A program made the translations under genes and the position numbers. A DNA stretch of 35,868 bases from Actinomycetota bacterium (GTDB lineage: Bacteria; Actinomycetota; Acidimicrobiia; Acidimicrobiales; Ilumatobacteraceae), in assembly GCA_030645675.1 (NCBI GenBank), contig JAUSLQ010000192.1, positions 1-35,868 of the forward strand. The letters run 5' to 3'. A model generated the notes under the pieces. It did no database searches. It was not told the origin of the DNA and was given only the letters and a program-made list of their open reading frames with translations. Below, in pieces: positions 16,519 to 25,237 of the stretch (within the stretch, counting starts at the first letter, position 1; each line of letters starts with the position of its first letter).

Positions 16519-17445
16519 ATGAACACCTACCCCGCAACCCGCCCCTTCCGGATGCTGGCCGCGTTGGCCGCAATCGCCCTACTCGGCGCGGCCTGCAGCG
16601 ACAGCCGGCAGATCACCGGCGCGTCGTCCAGCACCAGCAGTTCCGTCGACGGCTCGACCACCAGCTCCACGCCGGACGGCAGCACCACCGTGCCCGGCAG
16701 CACCACCGTGCCCGGCAGCACGACCACGGTCGTGGCCACCACGCTGCCACCCGCGTCGACTGCTGCCACCACCCCGGCCACGCCGGCACCCACCAGCCCG
16801 CCACCCCCGCCGACGGCACCGCCGGCGGGGGGCACGGCGCTGGGCGGCCCCACCAACCTCCACGCCACACCCGGCGGGGGCATCGTGCTGGACGATGCGT
16901 TCTACTGCGACTATGAACCCGCCATCCCCGGGTGGGTGGTCGACGACTGCAAGTACATGCCCTCCTACAACGACGGCGTGGTGGCGCTGGTGCTCCGCAG
17001 CGCGGGCGACGGGCACTTCGCCGTTGCGGTCATGTTCCAGAGCGGCGCAGCTCTGGTGCAGCGCTACTGGGCCGAGGAAGACGTGGCCGGCATGTGGAGC
17101 GAGGTCAACATCGAGGTCGCCGACTTCCACTTCGACGATGGTGCCGAGGTGTGGGTGGGCTACCGCTACGACGGCACGGGGGGCTACCTCGACGTCGACG
17201 TGCTCGACCCGCTGCCCGGCGGTGTGTTCTTCCTCGGCGGCATCCAGGGCGTGCCCAAGGGAGTCGCCCGCCTGCACCCCGGCGGCCTCACCCTGCAGAC
17301 TGCGGTGTACGCCGCGAGCGATCCGAACTGCTGCCCCAGCAGCTTCCTCGTACAGGAGGTCAGCTGGGCGGCCAACCAGTGGCGCATCAACGCCGGCACC
17401 AGCTACACCGCCGCCACCCTGCCGCCGCTGACGGGCAACCTGTAG
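16519..17445 (+). CDS. Putative lipoprotein of unknown function
   Basis: Protein of 308 residues, divergent from the ECF sigma operon. The N-terminus is a lipoprotein signal (MLAALAAIALLGAAC, Cys26 as acylation site). A Ser/Thr/Pro linker (about 32-110) contains two STTVPG repeats. The globular part (about 115-308) has four Cys that could pair: CDYEPAIPGWVVDDC and PNCCPSSF, the latter a motif seen in other uncharacterised actinobacterial envelope proteins. No catalytic motif is recognised. The ATG at 16519 has AAGGA 7-8 nt upstream; the longer open frame to 16372 runs through the sigma promoter and is not used. Whether the ECF factor controls it is unclear, since no matching plus-strand motif is seen. 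Confidence 0.75.
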   Translation: MNTYPATRPFRMLAALAAIALLGAACSDSRQITGASSSTSSSVDGSTTSSTPDGSTTVPGSTTVPGSTTTVVATTLPPASTAATTPATPAPTSPPPPPTAPPAGGTALGGPTNLHATPGGGIVLDDAFYCDYEPAIPGWVVDDCKYMPSYNDGVVALVLRSAGDGHFAVAVMFQSGAALVQRYWAEEDVAGMWSEVNIEVADFHFDDGAEVWVGYRYDGTGGYLDVDVLDPLPGGVFFLGGIQGVPKGVARLHPGGLTLQTAVYAASDPNCCPSSFLVQEVSWAANQWRINAGTSYTAATLPPLTGNL

Positions 17446-17475
17446 GTCGTCGTCAGGCAGGCGTCAGGCCGGGCG

Positions 17476-18090
17476 TCAGGCCGCCGCGGCCCAGGCCAGA
17501 ACCCGTTGCCACAGAGCAGTGACCTGCTCGGTGAGGTGGGCGAGGTCGCCGTCGTTGGTCAGCACGGCGTCGGCCACGGCGCGACGCTGCTCGTCGGTCG
17601 CCTGCGCCGCAATGCGGGCCTGCACGTCGTCGGGCTGCATGCCGCGGGCGACAGCGCGCTGCACCCGCAGCTCGTGCGGTGCCTCCACCACCACGACCCG
17701 CGTGTACGAGTGCCGCGGGTAGCCCCTGCCCAGGTTGCTCTCGACCAGGATCGCCATGTCGAGCACGACGATCCCGTCGGCCGGCAGGGCGCGCAGCAGG
17801 TCGGCCAGTTCGGCGTTGATCGCCGGGTGGCTGATCGCCGTCAGGCGGGCCAGCGCATCGGGTTGCGAGAACACCACCTCGGCCAGCGCCGGCCGGTGGA
17901 TGTGGCCGTGATCGTCGGCGACGCCCGGCCCGAACTCGGCGATCACCGCTGCTTCCGCCCGCCCGCTGGGTGCGATCACCTGCCGGCCCAAGGCGTCGAC
18001 GTCGATGACGACGGCACCGTGCTGCTGCATGGTCGCCGCGACCGTGGACTTGCCCGACCCGATGCCGCCGGTGAGGCCGATGACCAACAT
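17476..18090 (-). CDS. coaE: Dephospho-CoA kinase
   Basis: Last enzyme of coenzyme A synthesis, phosphorylating the ribose 3'-OH of dephospho-CoA with ATP. The 204-residue protein has the P-loop GLTGGIGSGKST (4-15), VIDVDALGRQV with the substrate-binding Asp, LTAISHPAINAEL, the VVVVEAPHELRVQR lid segment and the C-terminal VLTNDGDLAHL. Length is normal for the family without the extra UPF0157 domain of mycobacterial CoaE. The ATG at 18090 has a strong GGAGGG site; the longer frame upstream is not conserved. Confidence 0.96.
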   Translation of the reverse strand: MLVIGLTGGIGSGKSTVAATMQQHGAVVIDVDALGRQVIAPSGRAEAAVIAEFGPGVADDHGHIHRPALAEVVFSQPDALARLTAISHPAINAELADLLRALPADGIVVLDMAILVESNLGRGYPRHSYTRVVVVEAPHELRVQRAVARGMQPDDVQARIAAQATDEQRRAVADAVLTNDGDLAHLTEQVTALWQRVLAWAAAA

Positions 18091-18166
18091 TGCTGCCCTC
18101 CGAGATGTGCCCGCCCCGCCCTTGTCGCCGCGGCGGCCCGCCAGACCGTAGCCCCGTGCCCCGCCC

Positions 18167-18211
18167 AAGTTGGCGGTGGGGCCACGTTCTTGGTGGTGTG
18201 AACGCCGACTT
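18167..18211. repeat. 45-bp dispersed intergenic repeat, copy 1
   Basis: Begins AAGTTGGCG and ends CGCCGACTT, so the ends form an imperfect inverted repeat. It differs from copy 2 at 3 of 45 positions and is followed by the same GGGTTG. Confidence 0.85.
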
Positions 18212-18238
18212 GGGTTGGGGGTGGATGGTGCGGGGTGA

Positions 18239-18283
18239 AAGTTGGCGTTGGGGCCACGCTCTTTGTGGTGTGAACGCCGACTT
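18239..18283. repeat. 45-bp dispersed intergenic repeat, copy 2
   Basis: Lies 72 bp downstream of copy 1 in the same orientation. It differs from copy 4 (33287-33331) at 6 of 45 positions although the loci are 15 kb apart. The stretch 18091-18371 holds these two copies and the LuxR-gene promoter; nothing else was seen. Confidence 0.85.
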
Positions 18284-18358
18284 GGGTTGATGGCGGGTGG
18301 GGCGGGGTGGCGGGCGTGTTGCGCGGGGCGTCGAATATCGGCGACCGGGCCGGGCGGG

Positions 18359-18364
18359 TATCTT
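18359..18364 (+). promoter_or_regulatory. -10-like box of the LuxR-family gene
   Basis: TATCTT ends 7 nt before the GTG at 18372. It supports that start and a leaderless message. Confidence 0.4.
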
Positions 18365-18371
18365 CTGGCGT

Positions 18372-21026
18372 GTGGCTGACGGGCAGGTAGCGGGAGGCAG
18401 CTGGGCGTTCATGTTGCGCCCCGCCGAGACCGACGTGCTCGCGGGCGTACTGGGCGACCTGGCGCATCCCACCGTGCTGATCGTCGGCGAATCCGGGGTG
18501 GGCAAGAGCCGCCTGGCCGAGCACGCCTTCGAGCGCTACCTCGCCACCGGCGGGCTCGGGCGCCGCTGCGTGGCCGGCACCTCGCTGCACGAGGTGCCGT
18601 TCGGCGCGCTGGTCGGCCTGATCCCGGCGCACCACATGGCCGCGGTCGCCGCCGGCACCCAGCAGCTCAGCGTGTTCGGCATGGTGCGCGATCACGTCGT
18701 GCACTGCGGGGCCACCGACCAACGGCCGTTCGTGATCTGCGTCGACGACCTGCACCACTTGGACGACGCGTCGTGCGGGCTGCTGGTGCAGCTGACCGCG
18801 AACGCTCCGGTGCAGGTGCTGGCCACGTACCGCTCGGGCGAAGTGCTGCCCGACGGGTTGCTGCCATTGTGGACCTCGAGCCGGGTGGTGCGCATCGAGC
18901 TGAAGCCGTTCGGCCGCGCCGACACCGACGAGATCGTGCGCACCATCATGGGTGAGGCCACGCCCGACGTGCACGACGCGCTCTGGCAGCACTCGCAGGG
19001 CAACGCGCTCTTTCTGCGCGAGCTGATCCTCGGGTCGGTGGCTGCCGGGCGCATCGCCCAGCACGCCGGCACATGGGTGCTGGTGCAGCCGCTGGTCAGC
19101 TCCACCCATCTGGCCGAGTACCTCTTGCAGAACGTGCGCCGGCTGGCGCCGGAGGCGCGCCGTCTGGCGGAGATGCTGGCGCTGTGCCAGCCGCTGCCGC
19201 TGCCCGTGTTCCGCCCTGAGGAGCTGGATCCGCTGGACGAACTGATCCGCGCCGGGGTCGTTGGGGTCGGGGTCGTTGGGGTCGGGGTCGGGGCCGGGGT
19301 CGCTGGGATTGGCGTCGGGGCCGGGGCCAACGAGGTGCGGCTGGCCCACCCGATCTTCGCCGAGGTCATCCGGCACCAGCTGACCGCGTTGGGTGAACGG
19401 CAGATCCTGGCCGACGTGGTGCAGCGCATGCAGCCGCACCAGCAGCCAGGCGACGACATGCGGCTGACGGTGTGGCAGCTGGACGCCGGCGGTTCGCCGC
19501 CCGTGGAGCAACTGGTCGCCGCCGCCCGTGCCGCGATCACCGCCCGCGACCTGTTGCTGGCCTGCCGGCTCACGCGCGCGGCGCAGGCGATCGTCCCTCA
19601 CCACCCCACGGCGTCGCTGCTGCTCGCGGACGCGCTGTACGAGATGGGCCACTTCAAGGAGTCGGCCGAGGAAGCCACCGCCGCGCTGATGCTGGCCACC
19701 GAACCCGACGATCAGGCGTTGTTGGTGGCGTCGCTGTACGCCGCCCACATGTGGGGCCTCGACGACCCCGACGGTGCGCTGGCCGTGGTCGACTTCGCCC
19801 AGGCGGTCACCCCGCCCGGCCCGGCCTACGTCCGGTTGGGTGTCGGCGCGGCAAACGCGCTGACGTTCAGCGACCGGCCGCGGGAAGGCCTGGAACGCCT
19901 GCGGCTGCTGCAGCTCTCGAACGCAATGCCCGCCGACGTCAGCCTGTTCCAAGCCGTGGAGCAGGCCAGTCTCAGCCAGCTGGGCCGCACCGCGGACGCA
20001 CTCCACGTGCCCCTGCCCCCCGACGCGGTGATGCTGCACGTGGTGGTGCGCAGCTTCGGCCTCACCGAAGCGGGCCGCCTCGACGAGGCGGCGGCATTGG
20101 CCCAGGGTCTGCGCACCGACCTGGTGGGTGTGTCGATGACGCTCGACCAGATGTGGTCGGCGCTCAACGCCGGCCGCGCCCACCTGATGGCCGGCCGCCC
20201 GCGCACCGCTGTGCTGTGGGCGGGGGACGCGATGATCACGGCCGAGCGTGCCGGCCTGATCGCCGGGCAGGCGCTGATCACGTCGGTGCTCGCCGCCGCG
20301 TTCGCGCAGTTGGGCGACGGCGAGGCGGCGCAGCGGGCCGACCAGCGGGCCGGCGAGCTGGCCCACGTGCGTGGCTTCCTGCGCGCCGAGCGCGCCGTCG
20401 GCCGGGCATGGAGCGCCTATCTGCGCAACGAGCACAGCCTCGCTCGCCGGCTGCTGCTGGAGGCAGCAGTCACCGCGCGCGGGGCAGGCCAGCTGGTGTC
20501 GGAGAGCTTCCTGCTGCACGAGCACCTGCGCCTGGGCGGCGAGCCACAAGCGGCCCGCATGCGAGAGCTGGCGGAGGCCTGCCAGTCGCCGCTGGTGGCT
20601 GCACGCGCGACCCATGCCGCGGCCGCGGCCGGCGCCGATGCCGCCGGCCTGGCCGCAGCGGCCGAGCGGTTCGCCGCCCTCGGCGCCAACCTGGCGGCGG
20701 CCGAGGCGTACCACGCTGCAGCACGCCTGGCACCGGACTCCGGCCGTCAGGCCACGGGTTACCGCAACCTGGCCGACAAGCACCGCCGGTTGTGCGAAGG
20801 CGCCACCACGCCCCTGCTCGACCAGCGCGAGCTGCTCTCGGTCTCGCCGTTGTCGGCCCGCGAGCAGGAGATCGCGGCGATGGCCGTGTCGGGGCTGAGT
20901 GCTCGTGAGATCGGCCAGCGGTTGTTCGTGTCGGCCCGCACCGTCGAGAACCACCTGCAACGGGTGTACACGAAGCTGGGCGTCAGCAACCGCCAGCAGC
21001 TCGCCGACTACTACTCGCGCCCCTGA
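18372..21026 (+). CDS. LuxR-family transcriptional regulator with AAA ATPase (LAL type)
   Basis: Large cytoplasmic regulator of about 884 residues. The N-terminal STAND/AAA ATPase has Walker A GESGVGKS (39-46) and Walker B VICVDDLHHL (Asp125, Asp126). A long helical TPR-like region follows from about 380 to 800, and the C-terminal LuxR helix-turn-helix (about 825-884) reads LSAREQEIAAMAVSGLSAREIG and SARTVENHLQRVYTKLGV. LAL regulators usually activate transcription after binding a small ligand. Residues 295-319 are an unusual Val/Gly/Ala-only stretch encoded by a GGGGTC-rich tandem tract. The GTG at 18372 is preferred (promoter box 7 nt upstream); ATG at 18411 is an alternative. Its target is unknown; the oxygenase and ROK genes directly downstream are candidates. 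Confidence 0.92.
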   Translation: MADGQVAGGSWAFMLRPAETDVLAGVLGDLAHPTVLIVGESGVGKSRLAEHAFERYLATGGLGRRCVAGTSLHEVPFGALVGLIPAHHMAAVAAGTQQLSVFGMVRDHVVHCGATDQRPFVICVDDLHHLDDASCGLLVQLTANAPVQVLATYRSGEVLPDGLLPLWTSSRVVRIELKPFGRADTDEIVRTIMGEATPDVHDALWQHSQGNALFLRELILGSVAAGRIAQHAGTWVLVQPLVSSTHLAEYLLQNVRRLAPEARRLAEMLALCQPLPLPVFRPEELDPLDELIRAGVVGVGVVGVGVGAGVAGIGVGAGANEVRLAHPIFAEVIRHQLTALGERQILADVVQRMQPHQQPGDDMRLTVWQLDAGGSPPVEQLVAAARAAITARDLLLACRLTRAAQAIVPHHPTASLLLADALYEMGHFKESAEEATAALMLATEPDDQALLVASLYAAHMWGLDDPDGALAVVDFAQAVTPPGPAYVRLGVGAANALTFSDRPREGLERLRLLQLSNAMPADVSLFQAVEQASLSQLGRTADALHVPLPPDAVMLHVVVRSFGLTEAGRLDEAAALAQGLRTDLVGVSMTLDQMWSALNAGRAHLMAGRPRTAVLWAGDAMITAERAGLIAGQALITSVLAAAFAQLGDGEAAQRADQRAGELAHVRGFLRAERAVGRAWSAYLRNEHSLARRLLLEAAVTARGAGQLVSESFLLHEHLRLGGEPQAARMRELAEACQSPLVAARATHAAAAAGADAAGLAAAAERFAALGANLAAAEAYHAAARLAPDSGRQATGYRNLADKHRRLCEGATTPLLDQRELLSVSPLSAREQEIAAMAVSGLSAREIGQRLFVSARTVENHLQRVYTKLGVSNRQQLADYYSRP
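19254..19328. repeat. GGGGTC-rich tandem tract in the LuxR-family gene
   Basis: Irregular hexamer and dodecamer units such as GGGGTCGTT and GGGGTCGGG encode a Val/Gly linker. All changes seen keep the reading frame. Confidence 0.75.
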
Positions 21027-21029
21027 CGC

Positions 21030-21035
21030 TACGGT
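21030..21035 (+). promoter_or_regulatory. -10-like box of the oxygenase gene
   Basis: TACGGT ends 6 nt before the ATG at 21042 and lies immediately after the LuxR-family stop codon. It suggests that the oxygenase has its own leaderless promoter. Confidence 0.5.
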
Positions 21036-21041
21036 GTGCCC

Positions 21042-22019
21042 ATGAGCGAAATCCTGGAGGTCGATCTTCTCGCGTTCGAACAGGGCACCCGCGAACAGCG
21101 TCGCGCGGTGGTCGACGGCGTGCGTAGCAGCCTCGCGACCGGCTTCGTCTACACCCGCCACGATCTCTCCAACGACATGCTCGACACCGCCTACGGGATG
21201 CTGCAGGAGTTCTTCCAGCACCCGCACGAGGTGAAGCAGTCGTTCGTCGCGCCCGACAGCCACGGCCAAACCGGGTACACCGGCCTGCTGGTGGAAACCG
21301 CCGCCAGCAGCGATGTGCCCGACTGGAAGGAGATGCTGAACTGGGGCATCAGCCTGCCGGAGGGGCATCCGCTGCGCAGCCGCTACCCGCATCGCTACGG
21401 CCCGCAGGTGCTGCCGGAGGCCGCCGTGCCGGGCATCACCGAAGTGCTGAACACGTTTCACCGCAAGGTGCACGACACGCAGCGACGGTTCCTGCGCATC
21501 ATCGCCGAGGGCCTCGGTTGCCACGAGAGCTTCTTCGACGAGATGACCACCAACGGCGCCACGCTCACCCGGGCCATCCGTTACCCGGCGATGCAGCAGG
21601 CGCCCGGAGGCGGCGGCGCCGGCCACGTGTGGGCTGGGGCGCACGGCGACATCAACCTGATCACCGCCCTGCCGCGGGCCACCGCACCCGGCTTGCAGGT
21701 GCTGATCGACGACCAGTGGGTGGATGCGGTGGCGCCCGACGGCCAGGTGATCATCAACACCGGCATGATGCTCGAGCGCCTCACCAACGGGGTCATCCCC
21801 ACCGGCATCCACCGCGTGGTCGCGGCCCCTGGCTACACCGGCGAGCGCTACAGCGTCGTGCAGTTCGCCCACCCCACGCCCTGGACGCTGCTGAACCCGC
21901 TGTCGTGCTGCATCACGCCCGAGCATCCGCAGCGGTTCTCCGGCATGGTCAGCGCCGACGCACTCGATCTGGTGCTCTACGAGATCAACCTGGTGGAGAC
22001 GGCGCGCCGCGTCGGCTGA
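21042..22019 (+). CDS. Isopenicillin N synthase-like 2-oxoglutarate/Fe(II) oxygenase
   Basis: Non-heme iron oxygenase of 325 residues of the isopenicillin N synthase / gibberellin oxidase-like superfamily. The iron-binding triad is complete: His201 and Asp203 in AHGDINLIT, His257 in GIHRVV. The co-substrate-binding R-x-S is Arg269 and Ser271 in GERYSVVQF, which argues for 2-oxoglutarate dependence. An N-terminal DIOX_N-like domain occupies about 3-120. Related enzymes hydroxylate, desaturate or cyclise small molecules; the substrate here is unknown. The ROK kinase gene starts 5 bp downstream, so the two are probably co-transcribed. Confidence 0.9.
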   Translation: MSEILEVDLLAFEQGTREQRRAVVDGVRSSLATGFVYTRHDLSNDMLDTAYGMLQEFFQHPHEVKQSFVAPDSHGQTGYTGLLVETAASSDVPDWKEMLNWGISLPEGHPLRSRYPHRYGPQVLPEAAVPGITEVLNTFHRKVHDTQRRFLRIIAEGLGCHESFFDEMTTNGATLTRAIRYPAMQQAPGGGGAGHVWAGAHGDINLITALPRATAPGLQVLIDDQWVDAVAPDGQVIINTGMMLERLTNGVIPTGIHRVVAAPGYTGERYSVVQFAHPTPWTLLNPLSCCITPEHPQRFSGMVSADALDLVLYEINLVETARRVG

Positions 22020-22024
22020 GCACC

Positions 22025-23041
22025 ATGTCGCCAGCGCCCTCGCTCGACTCACGCGCCGCCCACGAGGGCGCGGCCGCACACGACGAGGTCGTGGCACCCG
22101 CCGCCGAGCCGCGCCGCCCACTGGGCGACATCGTGCTGGCGGTCGACATCGGCAGCACGAAGATGTCCGTCGGCGTGGTCACCCTGCAGGGCGAGCTGAT
22201 CGACCGAGATCGCGTCGAGGTCGACTCCCACCTGGCCGGCGACGCGTTGTTCGCCACCCTGAACGATCTGCTGCAGTCGCAACTCGAGCGCGCTCGCGAC
22301 CATCACCACATGCGGCCTGTCGCCGTTGGGGTCGGGTCGTCGGGGCCCATCTCGTTCGGGGCCGAGACCGTGTCGCCGATCAACATCCTCTCCTGGCGCA
22401 ACTTCCCGCTGCGCGAACGCCTGGCCGAGGCCACCTCGTTGCCCGTGTTCGGCGACCTCGATGCCAAGGCGTTGGCGCTGGCCGAAGGCTGGCTGGGCGC
22501 GGCGCAGGGCAAGGAGAGCTTCCTCGCGATGGTGGTCGGCACCGGCGTCGGCGGCGGCATCGTGCTGAACGGGCAGCTGCTCGACGGGGCGAGCGGCAAC
22601 GCCGGCCACGTCGGCCACATCATCGTCGAGCCCAACGGCCGGCGCTGCCCGTGCGGGTCGCGCGGCTGCCTGGAGGCCGAGGCGTCGGGTGCTGCAATCG
22701 AAGCGATCACCGGGCGGCCACCCACGGAACCGACCTATGAGATCATGCAACGCACCGGGCGGCTGGTCGGCCGGGCGGCCGCCTCGGTGTGCAACGTCCT
22801 CGACCTCGACCTGGTGGTGGTGGGCGGTTCGGTGGCGTTGGGCTTCGGCGCAACCTTCTTCAACTCGGCCCAGGAGACGCTCGACGAGCACGCCAAGCTG
22901 GCGTTCGCCCGTGGCGCGCGCATCACTCCGGTGCGCCTGGGCGACCGCGGGCCACTCATCGGGGCGGGTGCCGTTGCTGTGCGTGGTATTCACCGCTCAC
23001 GTCGCGCGGCATCGGCGCAGAGGGCGATGCGGTCCGCATAG
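22025..23041 (+). CDS. ROK-family sugar kinase (glucokinase-like)
   Basis: Cytoplasmic kinase of 338 residues, probably phosphorylating glucose or another hexose or amino sugar with ATP. The phosphate-binding DIGSTKMSVGV begins at Asp41, VVGTGVGGGIVLNG follows, and the ROK zinc motif CPCGSRGCLE has Cys208, Cys210 and Cys215. A helix-turn-helix domain is absent, so it is a kinase and not a ROK repressor. Residues 1-33 form an extra Ala-rich, disordered N-terminus. The gene follows the oxygenase by 5 bp. Confidence 0.9.
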   Translation: MSPAPSLDSRAAHEGAAAHDEVVAPAAEPRRPLGDIVLAVDIGSTKMSVGVVTLQGELIDRDRVEVDSHLAGDALFATLNDLLQSQLERARDHHHMRPVAVGVGSSGPISFGAETVSPINILSWRNFPLRERLAEATSLPVFGDLDAKALALAEGWLGAAQGKESFLAMVVGTGVGGGIVLNGQLLDGASGNAGHVGHIIVEPNGRRCPCGSRGCLEAEASGAAIEAITGRPPTEPTYEIMQRTGRLVGRAAASVCNVLDLDLVVVGGSVALGFGATFFNSAQETLDEHAKLAFARGARITPVRLGDRGPLIGAGAVAVRGIHRSRRAASAQRAMRSA

Positions 23042-23074
23042 GCTCACTCGCACCATGGCGAGGGGAGTGCCCGA

Positions 23075-24007
23075 ATGACCAAGATCCGCAGCAAGGACAA
23101 GTCCAACATCAACGACGTCCGCGGGCAGGGCGGCGGGGGTGGTGGTGGCGGCGGCTTTCCGTTCCAGCTGCCCGGCATGGGCGGCGGGGGTGGCGGCGGC
23201 ATGGGCCTTCCCGGTGGGCTGAAGGCGGGCGGTGGGCTGCTGGGCATCATCGTGCTGCTGGCCGCCATGTTCCTGCCGAAGCTGCTGGGTGCCGGCGGGG
23301 GCGCCTCGCAGGCGGCCGATACCGGTGCGCTCGACTCCAGCCGGTCGGGCAGCCAGACCTGCGACACCGAGCTCGAGCAGATCGTGTGTGGCGTCACGAA
23401 CGACGTGCAGGCCTACTGGACCACCGCGCTGCCCAGGTTCTTCGGCACCCAGTACGAGATGACCGAGACCACCTGGTTCACCGGTGGGGTCAGCACCGGG
23501 TGCGGCCAGGCCAGCAGCGAGACCGGCCCGTTCTACTGCCCCGCCGACCACCTCGTGTACATCGACCTGGAGTTCCTGCAGCAGCTGGAGAACATGCTGA
23601 TCGGCGGCACCAGCGACCTGGCCGAGCAGTACATCCTCGCTCACGAGTACGGCCACCACGTGCAGAACGTGCTGGGCACCAACGAGCAGGTGCAGCAGGC
23701 GTCGCAGCAGGATCCGGGTCGGGCGAACCAGTACTCGGTGGCGCTCGAACTGCAGGCCGACTGCTACGCCGGCGCCTGGGTGGGCGACGCCGCGGCCCGA
23801 GGGCTGCTCGACAACGCCGGCGAGATCCAGGAGGCGATCAAGGCCGCCGAGGGCGTGGGCGACGACCGCATCCAGATGAAGACGCAAGGTCGGATCGACC
23901 CCGAGAGCTGGACGCACGGTTCCGCGGAGCAGCGCAAGACGTGGTTCATGACCGGCTTCAACAGCCAAGACCCGGGTCGCTGCGACACGTTCGCCGAGAT
24001 CCAGTAG
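23075..24007 (+). CDS. YpfJ-type neutral zinc metallopeptidase
   Basis: Membrane-anchored putative zinc peptidase of 310 residues (Zn_peptidase family, YpfJ type). The N-terminus is cytoplasmic and Gly-rich (two polyglycine runs within 20-50), followed by one transmembrane helix (about 51-68, GGLLGIIVLLAAMFLP region). The extracytoplasmic domain carries the HEYGHHVQ zinc motif (His190, Glu191, His194) and the downstream ALELQADCYAGAW segment, in which Glu is the expected third ligand. The substrate is unknown for the family. The ATG has a strong GAGGGGAG site. Confidence 0.92.
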   Translation: MTKIRSKDKSNINDVRGQGGGGGGGGGFPFQLPGMGGGGGGGMGLPGGLKAGGGLLGIIVLLAAMFLPKLLGAGGGASQAADTGALDSSRSGSQTCDTELEQIVCGVTNDVQAYWTTALPRFFGTQYEMTETTWFTGGVSTGCGQASSETGPFYCPADHLVYIDLEFLQQLENMLIGGTSDLAEQYILAHEYGHHVQNVLGTNEQVQQASQQDPGRANQYSVALELQADCYAGAWVGDAAARGLLDNAGEIQEAIKAAEGVGDDRIQMKTQGRIDPESWTHGSAEQRKTWFMTGFNSQDPGRCDTFAEIQ

Positions 24008-24019
24008 GCAGCGTCTCCG

Positions 24020-25237
24020 TCAGCCGCCGCGCCTGGTGCTTGTGTTGGCACCGGCAACGGCACCGGCACCGGCACCGGCGTCGCTGAAGCGGCGGTACAC
24101 CCATTCCAGCGGGCCGATGCCGCGCCACAACTGCCAGGCGGTCGCGGCCAGTACGGCGAACATCCAGAACACGCCGGCGAACACCAGCGCGGTCGTCAGC
24201 GTGCCCGGGTGCACCCACTCCAGCCAGTCGACCAGCAGGTTGAACACCAACACGTGGGCCATGTAGAGGCTGAGGGTGGTGCGTCCCGTGGCGGCCAGGC
24301 CCTGGGTCAGCTCGCTGCCGGCAGTGCGCTGGGTGATCCAGCCGATGAGGCACACGGCCATCAGGGTGGAGCCGACGGTGGTCAGCGTGTACAGCGCGCC
24401 ACGGTCGAACGGTGCGGTCGACCGCAGCATCGGGTGGATGGTCAGCACGTGGCGCAGCAGGTAGCCGAGGGCGAGGCAGATCATGCCGATGCCTGCCAGG
24501 CGCTGGCGCAATTGCGGCGTGAACGGCAGCAGGCGGCCCAGCACCATGCCCATGCACAGGAACACCAGCCATGGCAGCAGTGGGTGGGTGCCGCGCACGA
24601 ACGTGTCGAGCAGCAGGTCGCGTGGCGACTGTGTGGTCGTCGCGTTGCCGTAGACCAGCCAGTACGGCGGGCGGCCTTCCGTGGTGCGTTGCAGCACCCA
24701 CCACTGCAGGCCCGCTGCCGCCGCTGCCGCCGCCGCGCCGATCAGCGCCAACCACCGGCTTCGCAGCGTGAACAGCACTGCCCCGGCCACGAAGAACGCG
24801 CCGTAGTAGAACAGGATCGTGCCCGGCCACACCCAGTCCAGGAAGTAGCCGAACGCGAAGAGCAGCACGCCCCGACGGGCCAGCTTCCACCGGTCGGCGC
24901 TGATCGCGGCCCGGTCGCGGGAGGCGGTGCTGCGGCGGGTGAGCAGGGTGATGCCCATGCCCGCGACCGTGACGAACGTCGCTGCGAAGCGGGTCGACAG
25001 CGGCCCCGTCCACGGATCGAAGAACCGTTCCACGACGTTGGTCGGCGTGGCCTTGGCGCCACGGTGGATCAGATAGCCGTGGTAGTTCATCACGCACACG
25101 CCGATCAGCGCGACGGCACGGATGACGTCGAGATCGACGATGCGCGGGGTGAGCGCGGTGGCGCTGCTCGCGGGTGAGACCTGGTCGGGTGACAGGCTGG
25201 CGGACTGGGCGCTGGCGGTGCCGTCGGCGTCGGTCAC
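24020..25237 (-). CDS. DUF418-family multi-spanning membrane protein
   Basis: Integral membrane protein of 405 residues with about ten hydrophobic segments. It opens with RIVDLDVIRAVALIGVCVMN, typical of DUF418/DUF1624-type acyltransferase-like proteins, and ends with the DUF418 region TGRTTLSLYMAHVLVFNLL. Relatives may transfer acyl groups across the membrane, but no reaction is established. The GTG at 25237 overlaps the stop of the alanine-racemase-like gene by 4 bp (GTGA), so translation is coupled. The last 20 residues are an Ala/Gly tail encoded by a GGCACC-type tandem repeat. The 3' end is 13 bp from the convergent peptidase gene. Confidence 0.83.
   Translation of the reverse strand: MTDADGTASAQSASLSPDQVSPASSATALTPRIVDLDVIRAVALIGVCVMNYHGYLIHRGAKATPTNVVERFFDPWTGPLSTRFAATFVTVAGMGITLLTRRSTASRDRAAISADRWKLARRGVLLFAFGYFLDWVWPGTILFYYGAFFVAGAVLFTLRSRWLALIGAAAAAAAAGLQWWVLQRTTEGRPPYWLVYGNATTTQSPRDLLLDTFVRGTHPLLPWLVFLCMGMVLGRLLPFTPQLRQRLAGIGMICLALGYLLRHVLTIHPMLRSTAPFDRGALYTLTTVGSTLMAVCLIGWITQRTAGSELTQGLAATGRTTLSLYMAHVLVFNLLVDWLEWVHPGTLTTALVFAGVFWMFAVLAATAWQLWRGIGPLEWVYRRFSDAGAGAGAVAGANTSTRRGG

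Noticed and set aside
17976-22121. 1381-residue minus-strand ORF antisense to the LuxR, oxygenase and ROK genes
   Set aside because: Composition is Arg/His/Gly-rich with no family motifs. It is a frame shadow typical of very GC-rich coding DNA.
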